A stretch of DNA of 64,000 nt from Bacillus sp. V5-8f (GCF_002863565.1 NZ_PGUW01000017.1:62001-126000); one strand, 5' to 3'. Positions 43,570 through 53,039 are shown, counted from the first letter of the stretch. A program made the numbers and translations. The notes: generated from the letters alone by a model not told the origin.

Positions 43570-44694
43570 TTAAATATTTGTTTTTCGTTCATTGAAATTT
43601 GTACCGGGATAATAAGCATTTTTTACAAGAACGTTTGGACCAAGACACTGAACCGATGGACAATGGCAGTTCAGCTGTTTAGCCAGCTTAGACTTCATCC
43701 AGATATCGTATGAGGCCGAAAGCGGCTGGTCTACAATATTGCCGAGTGCTGGTGCATCACCAAAATCGGTCACAATCACTTCCCCGGTAAAAATATTAAC
43801 ATTTAACCTAGAACGGCCATCCGGATCATTCCGTACTGTCACGTTTTCGGCTGCAAATAGCCTTCTCAGCAGGTTCAAATCCTCTTCGTTACTGCTACAT
43901 GGATAAAATGGAAGCGTGCCAAACAGCATCCATGTATCTTTGTCACGAATATCAAGAAGATGATGAATGGCTGCCCGCAATTCGTCTAACGATAACGTTT
44001 CTAGGTTGGATGCCCAGTCACTTGGGTACATTGGATGAACTTCATGGCGCTGGCAGCCCATTTCTTCAACAATTTGTTTATGTATATGTTCCAAATGGGG
44101 AAGGGTCCGCTTATTAAGCATGGTTTCTGCCGAAACAAGGACACCAGCTTTGGATAAGGCGCGTGAGTTCTCGATCATTTTTTCAAACAACCTTGCGCGT
44201 TGTTCCCTTGAGGGCTTCCGTTCCATCATGGCAAAACCGCCATCTATGAAATCATCAAGAGTCCCCCAGTTATGTGAGATATGGAGAACATCTAAATAAG
44301 GAATAATTTCGTTGTAGCGGTCGAGATCTAATGTTAAATTGGAATTGATTTGGGTGCGGACTCCTCTTTTCCGGGCATACTTTAAAAGGGGCACCACATA
44401 TGTTGCTACCCCTTTTTTAGATAGCATCGGTTCGCCGCCTGTGATGCTGAGCGACCGCAGGGCAGGTATTTCATCCAGTCTTTGAAGCAGCAGTTCAAGC
44501 GGAAGGGCATCAGGGTCCTTTGGCTGGAGCGTGTAGCCGACTGCACAATGCTCACATCTCATATTACACAGGGTTGTCGTTGTAAATTCTATATTTGTTA
44601 GAGTTAGTTTTCCGTATTGCTCAACGTCTGTATAAGCTTCCCATGGATCATAATCAGGGGTGATTGGTTGTAACATTTTAGTTTTTGTTGTCAT
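43570..44694 (-). CDS. yfkAB: Radical SAM protein YfkAB
   Basis: A 374-residue radical SAM enzyme. The cluster motif is CNMRCEHCAVG near residues 43-50 (CxxxCxxC), with LSITGGEPML near 85 as the SAM-contact GGEP motif. The C-terminal CHCPSVQC (CxCxxxxC) gives the family its name and may bind a second metal or cluster. In B. subtilis 168 it is split in two frames (yfkA, yfkB); here it is intact. Substrate unknown. ATG 44694 (MTTKTKML) is chosen because GAGGAG precedes it, whereas the GTG at 44712 overlaps that site. Confidence 0.9.
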   Translation of the reverse strand: MTTKTKMLQPITPDYDPWEAYTDVEQYGKLTLTNIEFTTTTLCNMRCEHCAVGYTLQPKDPDALPLELLLQRLDEIPALRSLSITGGEPMLSKKGVATYVVPLLKYARKRGVRTQINSNLTLDLDRYNEIIPYLDVLHISHNWGTLDDFIDGGFAMMERKPSREQRARLFEKMIENSRALSKAGVLVSAETMLNKRTLPHLEHIHKQIVEEMGCQRHEVHPMYPSDWASNLETLSLDELRAAIHHLLDIRDKDTWMLFGTLPFYPCSSNEEDLNLLRRLFAAENVTVRNDPDGRSRLNVNIFTGEVIVTDFGDAPALGNIVDQPLSASYDIWMKSKLAKQLNCHCPSVQCLGPNVLVKNAYYPGTNFNERKTNI

Positions 44695-44849
44695 GGTAAA
44701 GAATCTCCTCACTTTGGGCTTGCCCTAACCCATTATCGAAAAGCAATATAACAATGTCAATATCAGAAAGGATTATCCCTATACATGGAAATCATTTGCA
44801 CGATTTCCCGGTTTTCGGTAGGATAGTAGAATCGAAGGGAGCGACGAAC

Positions 44850-45029
44850 ATGGGCAAATCCATTAGTAATAAGGATGATCAATTAACATATTTAAAAGAA
44901 CGCCTCTCAATGTTTATGGAGGTTATCGAAAATATAGAACCTGAAAGCACAGAACTCGACGACATCGATCGTCTCATCACTATTATTGATGATATTGAAA
45001 CAAAAATGGAACAATTTAAAAAACGGTAA
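44850..45029 (+). CDS. SE1561 family small protein
   Basis: 59 residues: MGKSISNKDDQLTYLKERLS, continuing VIENIEPESTELDDIDRLIT and ending KMEQFKKR. This is the conserved length and acidic helix pattern of the SE1561 family of Firmicutes, function unknown. ATG 44850 follows CGAAGGGAGCG. The hairpin repeat 3 nt after the stop acts as terminator. Confidence 0.8.
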   Translation: MGKSISNKDDQLTYLKERLSMFMEVIENIEPESTELDDIDRLITIIDDIETKMEQFKKR

Positions 45030-45032
45030 TTT

Positions 45033-45080
45033 AAGGGGTCAGTCCCCCACCGCGTTAAAGCGGCGGGGGACTGACCCCTT
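45033..45080. repeat. GGGGTCAGTCCCCC hairpin repeat, copy 2 (also terminator)
   Basis: Arms 45033-45053 and 45060-45080 (AAGGGGTCAGTCCCCCACC core) pair over 21 bp with one G-U; the short loop is GTTAAA. Core, flanks and loop start (GCGTTAA) are shared with the copy at 13821, but the loop is shorter. Confidence 0.85.
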
Positions 45081-45103
45081 ATACATTAAAGCGCTGAAGT
45101 TTA

Positions 45104-45156
45104 TTGCAATCGGTTGCAACAGATATCTTTTCTATTTTTAGCTATAGGAGTATAAT
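45104..45156 (+). promoter_or_regulatory. cre-like palindrome and promoter before fumarase
   Basis: TTGCAA-TCGG-TTGCAA (45104-45119) fits the loose CcpA pattern TGNAANCGNNNNCA. A TATAAT -10 follows at 45151-45156 with a poor -35 (TTTTCT). Control of the TCA-cycle gene by CcpA or a LacI-family relative is plausible. Confidence 0.4.
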
Positions 45157-45272
45157 GGACGGGGAATGAAAATTTCGATTATTCTATTATTGGAATCGCC
45201 ATAAAACGGTATCCGACTGCTTGTCATAAGGCGGCTGGAGAACAAAGGGAAGCAAGAGGGGGAAAAAGTATC

Positions 45273-46847
45273 ATGAATATTGAAAAGCTTCAAGAAAGTA
45301 TGTACAAGCTCATTGTTGAGACGTCCACGAACCTTCCAAGAGATGTCCGCAGAACGATCAAAGCCGCAAAAGAACGTGAAAACGCCGGAACACGGTCAGC
45401 TATGAGTTTATCCACCATCACACAAAATATCTCTATGGCTGATGAGAAGGTGTCGCCGATTTGCCAAGATACCGGGCTGCCGACATTTAAAATAAAAACT
45501 CCGGTTGGCGTCAACCAGCTGGAATTAAAGGAAGCCATTAAGAATGCTATGATCCAAGCAACAAAACAAGGAAAGATGCGTCCAAACGCAGTAGATTCCC
45601 TAACAGGGAAAAACAGCGGCGACAACCTTGGGCTTGGACTCCCTGTCATGAAGTTCGAGCAATGGGAAAATGATTACATAGATGTACGCCTCATTTTAAA
45701 AGGGGGCGGGTGTGAAAATAAAAACATCCAGTACAGCCTTCCTTGCGAGCTGGAGGGGCTAGGAAAAGCCGGCCGCGACCTTGATGGTATCCGTAAATGC
45801 ATCCTTCACTCGGTCTACCAAGCCCAGGGACAGGGCTGCAGCGCCGGATTTATTGGTGTGGGGATCGGTGGCGACCGTTCTTCCGGTTATGACCTGGCAA
45901 AGGAACAATTGTTTAGAAGTGCTGATGATGTGAATCCGCATGAAGACCTGCGCAAGCTCGAAGAGTACATTATGGAGACGGCAAACGAGCTTGGTATCGG
46001 TACGATGGGCTTTGGGGGCGAAACTACTTTGCTGGGCTGTAAAATTGGAGTCATGCACCGTATTCCAGCGAGCTTCTTCGTTTCAGTTGCCTACAACTGC
46101 TGGGCTTTCCGCCGTTTAGGGGTTAAACTGAATCCGGAAACAGGAGACATTCGTGAATGGCTTTATCAGGAAGGTGACAACATTGACTTTGCGGCAGAAG
46201 CAGAAAAAGAACTGGCAGCTGTTGAGACTGCTGCGTCTGCGGAAGCCGCTCCTGCTCCGACAAACCGGGAAGTCGTTTTGACAGCCCCGATTACAGAAGA
46301 GCAAATCCGTGAATTAAAAGTGGGGGATGTCGTCCATATTACGGGCATGATGTATACAGGACGCGACGCCATCCACAAATACCTAACAGACCATGATTCA
46401 CCTGTGGACCTCAATGGGCAAGTTATTTATCACTGCGGTCCTGTAATGATGAAGGACGAAGCAGGAAACTGGCATGTGAAGGCTGCTGGTCCGACTACCT
46501 CCATCCGTGAGGAACCGTACCAAGGGGATATCATGAAGAAATTTGGCATTCGTGCTGTGATCGGCAAAGGCGGAATGGGCCCTAAGACCCTTGCAGCTCT
46601 TAAGGAACATGGCGGTGTATATCTAAATGCAATCGGTGGGGCAGCACAATACTATGCAGACTGCATTAAGTCTGTTGAAGGTGTCGACCTGATGGAGTTC
46701 GGCATTCCAGAAGCAATGTGGCACCTGAAGGTAGAAGGATTCACAGCTGTAGTCACGATGGATTCACATGGAAACAGTCTTCATAAAGATGTTGCACAAA
46801 CATCTTTGGAGAAGCTTGCCCAGTTTAAGGACCCAGTATTTAACTAG
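45273..46847 (+). CDS. Class I fumarate hydratase (4Fe-4S)
   Basis: Interconverts fumarate and L-malate. 524 residues in one chain: the alpha-type domain (about 1-300) with SPICQDTGLPTF (Cys64), GQGCSAGFIGVGIGGDR (Cys189) and YNCWAFRRLG (Cys276) as likely cluster ligands. After an Ala/Glu/Pro-rich linker near 310-330 comes the beta-type domain (GDVVHITGMMYTGRDA, IRAVIGKGGMG). This is the oxygen-sensitive FumA/FumB type, different from the class II CitG of B. subtilis; whether citG is also present cannot be seen. AGAGGGGGAAAAAGT precedes ATG 45273. Confidence 0.92.
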   Translation: MNIEKLQESMYKLIVETSTNLPRDVRRTIKAAKERENAGTRSAMSLSTITQNISMADEKVSPICQDTGLPTFKIKTPVGVNQLELKEAIKNAMIQATKQGKMRPNAVDSLTGKNSGDNLGLGLPVMKFEQWENDYIDVRLILKGGGCENKNIQYSLPCELEGLGKAGRDLDGIRKCILHSVYQAQGQGCSAGFIGVGIGGDRSSGYDLAKEQLFRSADDVNPHEDLRKLEEYIMETANELGIGTMGFGGETTLLGCKIGVMHRIPASFFVSVAYNCWAFRRLGVKLNPETGDIREWLYQEGDNIDFAAEAEKELAAVETAASAEAAPAPTNREVVLTAPITEEQIRELKVGDVVHITGMMYTGRDAIHKYLTDHDSPVDLNGQVIYHCGPVMMKDEAGNWHVKAAGPTTSIREEPYQGDIMKKFGIRAVIGKGGMGPKTLAALKEHGGVYLNAIGGAAQYYADCIKSVEGVDLMEFGIPEAMWHLKVEGFTAVVTMDSHGNSLHKDVAQTSLEKLAQFKDPVFN

Positions 46848-46855
46848 TATCGTAT

Positions 46856-46884
46856 GCTCACAGCATCTGCTGTGGGCTTTTTTT
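46856..46884 (+). terminator. Terminator of the fumarase gene
   Basis: GCTCACAGCA / TGCTGTGGGC with a 2-nt loop and T7. Confidence 0.85.
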
Positions 46885-46910
46885 ATTGAATAAAATTTTG
46901 AAATTGCTAA

Positions 46911-46948
46911 TGTAAGCGCTGACACAAATCGTGCGAATAGCATAAATT
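46911..46948 (+). promoter_or_regulatory. Perfect cre overlapping a sigma-A promoter
   Basis: TGTAAGCGCTGACA (46911-46924) matches TGWAANCGNTNWCA at all 14 positions. Its right end overlaps a candidate -35 (CTGACA, 46919-46924), with TAAATT (46943-46948) as -10 after 18 bp. CcpA binding would block the small membrane-protein gene downstream. Confidence 0.75.
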
Positions 46949-46971
46949 AGTATGGAAGGGAGGGAATTATC

Positions 46972-47166
46972 ATGGATTTTAGATTATTGTTTCTTGCAAT
47001 CTTATCTGGCTTTGCATTAGTTTTATTGCCGGGTCTTGAAATGACTGGAACTATGAACAGTATCGTTTCAGCCGTTGCCCCAGTTACAACAGCAATAGGT
47101 ATTATTGATATACTCGTACTTTCACTATTCCTTATTTGGAGCGGTTTCAAATCCTTATTTAAGTAA
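46972..47166 (+). CDS. Small two-helix membrane protein, 64 residues
   Basis: MDFRLLFLAILSGFALVLLP begins helix 1 and IGIIDILVLSLFLIWSGF forms helix 2, joined by a short loop with GLEMTGTMNSIVSAVAPVTT. GAAGGGAGGGAATTATC precedes the ATG. No family recognised. The perfect cre at its promoter indicates use under poor carbon supply. A hairpin (47174-47205) followed by TTTTGTATATTTT ends the transcript. Confidence 0.75.
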   Translation: MDFRLLFLAILSGFALVLLPGLEMTGTMNSIVSAVAPVTTAIGIIDILVLSLFLIWSGFKSLFK

Positions 47167-47269
47167 TTTTTGATGGGCAGCCGCATTACATGAGCGGGCG
47201 GCCCATTTTGTATATTTTCTTCCTGTTATGTGACAATAAAAGAAAATGGAACACAGGAGGAATTCGAAT

Positions 47270-48064
47270 ATGAGGACAAAGGCACTTCTTCTTATGGCGT
47301 TGTGTTTCTTTATGTTGCTGTCTACTAAAGCTCTTGCAGAATCCAATTCACCACATAGCTGGGGATTTAGAAAAGGAAGAAACGGTGTCCCTGCCGAAGC
47401 TGGGCAGGTATTTGACGAAATGATTGCGAAATATGGCGCGGTCTATAAGGGTGATACGACAAAAAAGGAGATTTACCTCACCTTTGATAATGGCTACGAA
47501 AATGGTTATACAGCAAAGGTGCTGGACGTTTTAAAAAAACATCATGTTCCTGGTACATTTTTTATAACAGGGCATTATCTGAATACGGCCCCTGATTTAG
47601 TAAAAAGAATGGCAAAAGAAGGGCACATTATCGGCAACCATTCGTGGCACCATCCTGATATGACAACACTTACAAACGAAAAAATCAGACAGGAGCTTGA
47701 GATGGTCCGACAAAAAACCGAAGAGCTCACCGGACAGAAAGAAATGGCCTATTTGCGCCCTCCGCGTGGAGTTTTTAGCGAAAGAACGATGGCTGTGGCA
47801 AAAAAAGAGGGATACCAGCATATATTTTGGTCACTCGCATTCAAGGATTGGGTAGTGGATCAACAAAAAGGGGCTCAATACTCTTATAAAGAAGTGATGA
47901 AACAAATCCATCCCGGAGCGATCCTGCTTTTACATACAGTTTCCAAGGATAATGCAGATGCACTTGATTCCATAATCACGGAACTGGAGAAACAGGGATA
48001 CACCTTTAAAAGTCTGGATGATTTAATGATCGGGCAGCAGCTGCCGGATCAGATGCTTTATTAA
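47270..48064 (+). CDS. pdaA: N-acetylmuramic acid deacetylase PdaA
   Basis: Makes muramic delta-lactam in the spore cortex, needed for germination. 264 residues: signal peptide at 1-23 (MRTKALLLMALCFFML, ending ALA), the PdaA-type lead NSPHSWGFRKGRNGVPAEAG, then the NodB polysaccharide-deacetylase domain with LTFDNGYENGYTAKVL near 64 (catalytic Asp), IIGNHSWHHPDM near 118 (metal His residues), RPPRGVFSE near 160 and LLLHTVSKDN near 224. ATG 47270 follows AGGAGGAATTCGAAT. Length equals B. subtilis PdaA; spore-specific expression is inferred. Confidence 0.92.
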   Translation: MRTKALLLMALCFFMLLSTKALAESNSPHSWGFRKGRNGVPAEAGQVFDEMIAKYGAVYKGDTTKKEIYLTFDNGYENGYTAKVLDVLKKHHVPGTFFITGHYLNTAPDLVKRMAKEGHIIGNHSWHHPDMTTLTNEKIRQELEMVRQKTEELTGQKEMAYLRPPRGVFSERTMAVAKKEGYQHIFWSLAFKDWVVDQQKGAQYSYKEVMKQIHPGAILLLHTVSKDNADALDSIITELEKQGYTFKSLDDLMIGQQLPDQMLY

Positions 48065-48141
48065 TAGACATATGTTTGTGTCAGGTAATTTGCAGCAAAA
48101 CATGCTATAATACGTGGAAAACTGCAAAAGGAAGGATTTCT

Positions 48142-49050
48142 ATGTGGACTGAAACACTGGAGGTCCAGGGGCCCTACAATTTTGACCTGGTCCTTGAACG
48201 GTTGCAATTGGACCCTCTTCATGTAGTAGACACCGAAAATCGCATGATTAAGGTACCTCTATATATAGAAAAAAAGCCAGTTGTGTTAACTGTTCAAAGT
48301 ATCGGAAGAATGGACAAGCCTGTTTTTGTCATAAAAGGCGGGATGGATGCACCAAAAAGTCAGGCAATGGAAAGACTAAAGAAGATTTTTCATTGGCACA
48401 AGCCTCTAAGCGAAATTGCGGCCCATTTCGAGAAAACTGACTTGAAGGATATTTTTGAAAAACATTATGGGACTGCGATTGTGTTAGACTTTGATTATTA
48501 TGACTGTCTAGTGAGAAGCATTATCCATCAGCAGTTAAATCTTTCTTTTGCCTATAAGCTGACAGAACGGTTCGTAAAAACGTTTGGATTCGAATTTGAA
48601 GGTGTGTGGTTTTACCCAACACCAGAGCAGACGGCGGCATTAGAAGTGGAGCAACTGAGAGAAATCCAGTTCAGTGCAAGAAAAGCAGAATATATTATCG
48701 GTCTTTCCAAAGAAATCGTAGAAGGAAGGCTGGATTTAAACGAGCTTGTAAAGAAATCAGACCAAGAGATTATCGATGGGCTGGTTAAAATAAGAGGAAT
48801 TGGAAAGTGGACGGCAGAAAGCTTCCTTTTATTCGGAGTCGGCCGGCCGAATCTGTTTCCGAAAGCGGATATCGGCATTCAAAAGGCACTGCAAAAGTTA
48901 TATGGGCTTCCACAAAAGCCGACACAGGAAGAGATGGAGATTTATAGCAAAGACTGGTCTCCATTCTTAAGCTATGCTTCTTTGTACTTATGGAGAAGCA
49001 TTGAAAAACGGAGTGAAAAAGATGGCAAATCAGCAAGATACGAAGCTTGA
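48142..49050 (+). CDS. DNA-3-methyladenine glycosylase (YfjP-like, HhH-GPD)
   Basis: A 302-residue AlkA-type base excision repair enzyme. An N-terminal beta domain covers about 1-100; the helical HhH-GPD domain covers about 110-290. [20 protein letters not shown] is the AlkA-like helix. [20 protein letters not shown] is the helix-hairpin-helix, and [12 protein letters not shown] holds the catalytic Asp. It matches B. subtilis YfjP. ATG 48142 (MWTETLEV) follows AAGGAAGGATTTCT; codons upstream to 48076 are non-homologous. Overlaps rlmD by 29 nt. Confidence 0.88.
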   Translation: MWTETLEVQGPYNFDLVLERLQLDPLHVVDTENRMIKVPLYIEKKPVVLTVQSIGRMDKPVFVIKGGMDAPKSQAMERLKKIFHWHKPLSEIAAHFEKTDLKDIFEKHYGTAIVLDFDYYDCLVRSIIHQQLNLSFAYKLTERFVKTFGFEFEGVWFYPTPEQTAALEVEQLREIQFSARKAEYIIGLSKEIVEGRLDLNELVKKSDQEIIDGLVKIRGIGKWTAESFLLFGVGRPNLFPKADIGIQKALQKLYGLPQKPTQEEMEIYSKDWSPFLSYASLYLWRSIEKRSEKDGKSARYEA

Positions 49051-50404
49051 AGTGAAGCAAACCTTCCCTTTGACAATAAAACGGCTTGGCATTAATGGAG
49101 AGGGAGTAGGCTATTTTAAAAAGAAAGTGGTTTTCGTTCCCGGGGCACTGCCAGGAGAAGAAATCGTGGCAGAAGCAACAAAAGTGGAGCCTAAATTCTC
49201 AGAAGCAAGAATAAAAAAGATCAGAAAGCCATCGCCGCATCGGGTAAAACCGCCATGTCCGGTATTTGAAGAGTGCGGCGGCTGCCAGCTCCAGCATTTG
49301 CGTTACAGCCAACAGCTAGTAGAAAAACGGGATATCGTCCTCCAATCAATGGAGCGTTATGCACGTTTTCCGCTTCAACCTCAACAAGTAAAAGATACGA
49401 TCGGCATGGAAAACCCCTGGAACTACCGTAATAAAAGCCAGTTCCAGGTCGGCCTGAAAGACGGGGATGTTATAGCGGGCTTATATGGTCTGAATTCTCA
49501 CCGCTTAATCGACCTGCCCAACTGCATGGTCCAGCACCCTGCCAGCAATAAGACAACTTCGGTGATTAAGCGAATTTTAAAAGACCTGAACATTTCCATC
49601 TATAATGAAAAGAAGAAAAAAGGGATTGTACGGACAGTGATCACTCGGGTCGGTTTCCAAACAGGCGAAGTCCAGGTCGTTATTGTTACAAGCACGGAAG
49701 GTCTTCCTAAAAAGGATTTAATTATTAAAGCTATAACGGAACAGCTTCCGGAAGTTAAATCAATTGTCCAAAACGTGAATAACAGGAACACATCCCTGAT
49801 TTTTGGAGAAAAAACCGTTCACCTTGCTGGTGAACAAGTGATCAATGAAACATTAGGCGACCTTTCCTATGAACTCTCGGCCCGCACTTTCTTCCAGTTA
49901 AATCCCGTTCAAACGGTTAAGCTGTACGATGAAGTGAAAAAAGCGGCGGCATTGACTGGTAACGAAAGGGTGGTCGATGCGTATTGCGGAGTAGGCACCA
50001 TCGGGCTCTGGCTGTCAGAAGGGGCGAAAGAAGTCCGCGGGATGGATGTAATCAAAGAATCCATTATAGACGCACGTAAAAATGCTGAGCGCCATAACCG
50101 GAAAAACGTCAAATATGAAGTTGGAAAAGCAGAGCAAATCCTGCCAAAATGGATTAAAGAAGGCTGGAAGCCCGATGTCCTAGTAGTGGATCCGCCACGA
50201 ACGGGCTGTGATGACGCCCTGCTCCAAACCATTTTAAAAGTAAAACCTAAGAAAGTAGTATATGTATCATGCAATCCTTCCACGCTTGCAAAGGACCTGC
50301 AGAAATTAAGCAAGCTATACAAAGTAGAGTACATGCAGCCTGTGGATATGTTTCCACAGACGTCGCATGTTGAAGTAGTATCGCAGATAATTTTAAAAGT
50401 GTAG
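49022..50404 (+). CDS. rlmD: 23S rRNA (uracil-C5)-methyltransferase, RlmD/RlmCD type
   Basis: A 460-residue SAM-dependent RNA methyltransferase. A TRAM domain lies at about 8-65 ([19 protein letters not shown]). The 4Fe-4S cysteines are in [17 protein letters not shown] near 79-91. The Rossmann methyltransferase domain has [15 protein letters not shown] near 320 and catalytic [12 protein letters not shown] near 418. In B. subtilis the orthologue (YfjO, RlmCD) methylates both U747 and U1939. ATG 49022 follows ACGGAGTG and lies within the end of the glycosylase gene, so the two are coupled. Confidence 0.92.
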   Translation: MANQQDTKLEVKQTFPLTIKRLGINGEGVGYFKKKVVFVPGALPGEEIVAEATKVEPKFSEARIKKIRKPSPHRVKPPCPVFEECGGCQLQHLRYSQQLVEKRDIVLQSMERYARFPLQPQQVKDTIGMENPWNYRNKSQFQVGLKDGDVIAGLYGLNSHRLIDLPNCMVQHPASNKTTSVIKRILKDLNISIYNEKKKKGIVRTVITRVGFQTGEVQVVIVTSTEGLPKKDLIIKAITEQLPEVKSIVQNVNNRNTSLIFGEKTVHLAGEQVINETLGDLSYELSARTFFQLNPVQTVKLYDEVKKAAALTGNERVVDAYCGVGTIGLWLSEGAKEVRGMDVIKESIIDARKNAERHNRKNVKYEVGKAEQILPKWIKEGWKPDVLVVDPPRTGCDDALLQTILKVKPKKVVYVSCNPSTLAKDLQKLSKLYKVEYMQPVDMFPQTSHVEVVSQIILKV

Positions 50405-50513
50405 CCCAATAATAAACTCCTGACCTTTAAAACAAACCCATAGGATATTCAATTTAAAGTTCTGACATCTGTGGAAAACGTGTGGACAAAGGCAGGAATT
50501 ACAAGCAGGAAAG

Positions 50514-50546
50514 AAAGGATGGGAACAGGAATCCCATCCTTTTTCT
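50514..50546 (+). terminator. Terminator of rlmD
   Basis: AAAGGATGGGA / TCCCATCCTTT with a 7-nt loop and TTTCTTTTC. The remaining bases from 50405 to 50734 hold no recognisable gene and lead into the IS remnant. Confidence 0.85.
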
Positions 50547-50734
50547 TTTCTAAATAGGCATGTCGCTTCAGAACGGAGAATTTGGAACAGGTTGAGGCTC
50601 AAGAAGTAACTTCGGAACGGAAAACGGTGCAATAAACCAGAGAAACCTGATGTCTAAAGAAAAGGGAGAGGGGTTCTCTGAACCCTAAAACCCTGAAAAA
50701 AAGCAGGTGAAAAGCCTGGATTTTCAACACTTAA

Positions 50735-51555
50735 CTAGACAATTTCCTTAAGGTGTTCAAGTTTATAATCAATCGGGCTGACATACCCAAGTGTCCCATG
50801 AATTCTTATGTGATTAAACCAGTGAACGTAGTCATGTAGTTTTCGTGTCAAATCTTCTAAACTATCAAAACTTCGTCCTTTAACAAACTCCGTTTTGATG
50901 ATTTTGAACGTTGCTTCTGCGACGGCATTGTCATAAGGGCAGCCCTTCATGCTTAGTGATCGCTTAATCTTACATGTCCCTAGAGCATCATCTCTCAACT
51001 TATTCTTAAACTCGTTTCCTCTATCTGTATGGAAAAGAGTTGAATCTTATGAAGGTCCACCTTGATGGAGGAAAGTGCACGATAGACAAGTAATGCATCA
51101 TTGTTTGGTCCTGTGCTATAGCCCACGATTTCCCGATTAAAGAGGTCAACAAATACACATACATAGCGCCATTTTTTATCGACTCTTATGTACGTCAAAT
51201 CGCTCACTATCACTATCATTTCTTCTTCCTGGTTAAACTCACGGTTTAGTTCATTCTTCAGCTCAGATTCATTACATGATTTAGTATGTGGCTTAAACTG
51301 GGCCACGGTATACGTGGATACAAGACCCTGCTCTTTCAAAATCCGTCCAATTCTTCGTCTGGAGACGATTAGGCCACGTTTTTTTAACTCAACCTTAATT
51401 TTTCGAGTCCCATAATTTTGACGGCTCGCCTGGAAGATTTCAATGACATCCAAGTGATATCATCCTCTGCTACTCTTACTTTTTCTTCATAATAATAGGT
51501 GCTTCTAGGTAGTTGAAGGACTTTGCACATTGCTGATATCGAGTATTTGTGTGTT
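50735..51555 (-). pseudogene. IS3-family transposase orfB remnant A (IS150-like)
   Basis: Three frames must be joined. Near 51555-51470 the minus strand reads YSISAMCKVLQLPRSTYYY. After a frameshift, 51453-51030 gives QNYGTRKIKVELKKRGLIVS and the DDE-domain strands SDLTYIRVDKKWRYVCVFVD. A second frameshift in a T-run at about 51035 separates it from HTDRGNEFKNKL and 50998-50735 (GCPYDNAVAEATFKIIKTEF, HWFNHIRIHGTLGYVSPIDY). All three acidic residues of the DDE triad can be identified, but no intact frame joins them. orfA and clear terminal repeats were not found. Confidence 0.85.
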
Positions 51556-51766
51556 ATTCCGTATCACATTTACTTTCGTCCCTAGTATCAGCGCAGGTAG
51601 ACTTAATACAAAATCGTGATTATGTAAAGAAGTTTACGCCGCCGGCCCACTTCTATGTAATAGGCTCAGTTAAATTCCATTGTTGAATTTTAACCCAAAG
51701 AAAAAAACCTGCTTTATTGCAGTCATTGATTTTTTCTTACGGAAATAACGCAAGATGATAAAAAAA

Positions 51767-51964
51767 TTATTGGATTTCCATATTAAAAAAAGCTATCACC
51801 ATCGTTATAGGCACACTCAAAATAAAAGTGAAGAATAAGGTAGTTTTCAAGTTGATTCTGCGTAAAGGGTTGTAACTGACCTTGAACATACTAAGTAGCA
51901 TAAAAAGTACAAACAAACATATCCACACACTCAACAGAGTAGCCAAACCAACAATGTCACACAT
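51767..51964 (-). CDS. Small membrane protein, 65 residues
   Basis: MCDIVGLATLLSVWICLFVL begins the first hydrophobic helix; a basic loop (YNPLRRINLK) and a second helix (TLFFTFILSVPITMVIAFF) follow. TGGAGGAATTTG precedes ATG 51964. The frame is open to 52006 with no better start. It lies in a scar zone between two IS remnants; no family recognised. Confidence 0.6.
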   Translation of the reverse strand: MCDIVGLATLLSVWICLFVLFMLLSMFKVSYNPLRRINLKTTLFFTFILSVPITMVIAFFNMEIQ

Positions 51965-52139
51965 CAAATTCCTCCACAAAGATAAAATCAAGTATATTTT
52001 TATCAATATATGATAGTCTATGTTTTACATAATTGGGCATATTATAGAACAGCATAGAACCGATTTCCTCTTTCTACATACAAAAGTTTTTTCTATATCC
52101 TTTATAGGCAAAAGCAGTCTAAAAAGGAGGAATCATCAA

Positions 52140-52283
52140 ATGAATCAAGGATCTACTTATTTTAGGGAATTAAAAGAGCAGATAATCAACCAAGAAAAAT
52201 GGGATAACCAACACTTCCATGTTTTTATTATGAGGCAGGCACAGGGAAAAGTAGACAAACATGTCAATACATTGGAGAAATGA
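52140..52283 (+). CDS. Short ORF, 47 residues, possible truncated gene
   Basis: ATG 52140 stands 10 nt after AAAAAGGAGGAAT. The product starts MNQGSTYFRELKEQIINQEK and ends KVDKHVNTLEK. Polar and helical. The excellent ribosome binding site argues for a real start; the short length and IS surroundings suggest that the 3' part may have been lost. No family recognised. Confidence 0.5.
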   Translation: MNQGSTYFRELKEQIINQEKWDNQHFHVFIMRQAQGKVDKHVNTLEK

Positions 52284-52614
52284 CAAAGGAACATTCTTTT
52301 AAGGTGTTATATGTCCAACTTTTCGTAAAGAATGATGAACTTGTAAATACGGTTTAAAGTGGACCCCATCGTCAACACACGAGTTATATATTTTTAAGGT
52401 GGGGCAGCACGCAACCTGAGTGTCTTCTTTTTTTGAGCCAAGGTGCTTACTGGGCCTAAAAGAGGCTAGTTATACACATTTTTTGGGAGCAATTCATCCT
52501 TCTTTTATTTTTCCTTCTCTGGGGAGGTTCTGTCAAGAGCGAGCGAAGCGAGGGCGTAGCCGAATCCTCGGCAGGTTCACCCGTGAGAAGGAGACTCTTT
52601 TCAGGATGAATCGT
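52284..52614. other. Intergenic IS border region
   Basis: No gene. AGTGTCTTCTTTTTTTGAGCC (about 52421-52440) followed by a GC-rich stretch with GAGCGAGCGAAGCGAG (about 52537) looks unlike the AT-rich neighbours. It probably contains the right end of the IS3-type element whose transposase remnant starts at 52615. Confidence 0.4.
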
Positions 52615-53039
52615 TCACAGGCCATACATGGATACAGGTGGTTTATAGCCTAATGACTGGTCGGGGCGCTCCTGGTTGTAGAAGTCGATATAGCTGCCGA
52701 TCTCTTTCTTGCTTCTCTGGGAGTCTGGTAATCTTTTAAATACACTTCCTCATACTTGATGCGTCCGCCATAATCGCTCCGTAATAATATTGTCCAGCGC
52801 CCGGCCTTTACCATCCATGCTGATTTGAATATCCTTTTCAGACACCAAATCCGTATATTTCGGACTGGTCAAATGACCGCCCTGATCACTGTTTAAAATG
52901 ACCGGCTGGCTCTGTGAAAGCGCCCGTTTAACGGCTTCCAGGACAAAGTCTATTTCCAGTGTCTGATCCAATTCCCAACTGACAACGTACCGGGAATACC
53001 AGTCAATGATTGCGACAAGGTACATCCAGCTGCATTGAA
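52615..53039 (-). pseudogene. IS3-family transposase orfB remnant B
   Basis: The leftward sequence gives MYLVAIIDWYSRYVVSWELD, LNSDQGGHLTSPKYTDLVSE and ALDNIITERLWRT, containing the D, D and E of an IS3-type DDE transposase. The frame then shifts: YEEVYLKDYQTPREAR is read in another frame and KEIGSYIDFYNQERPDQSLG with PPVSMYGL back in the first. Only the C-terminal 140 or so residues of orfB remain; the 5' part is cut near 53039. Sequence differs clearly from remnant A, so two elements were inserted here. Confidence 0.85.

Noticed and set aside
52530-52560. GAGCGAGCGAAGCGAG repeats as a CRISPR or tandem array
   Set aside because: Only a few bases of imperfect repetition, no spacers; most likely IS border sequence.
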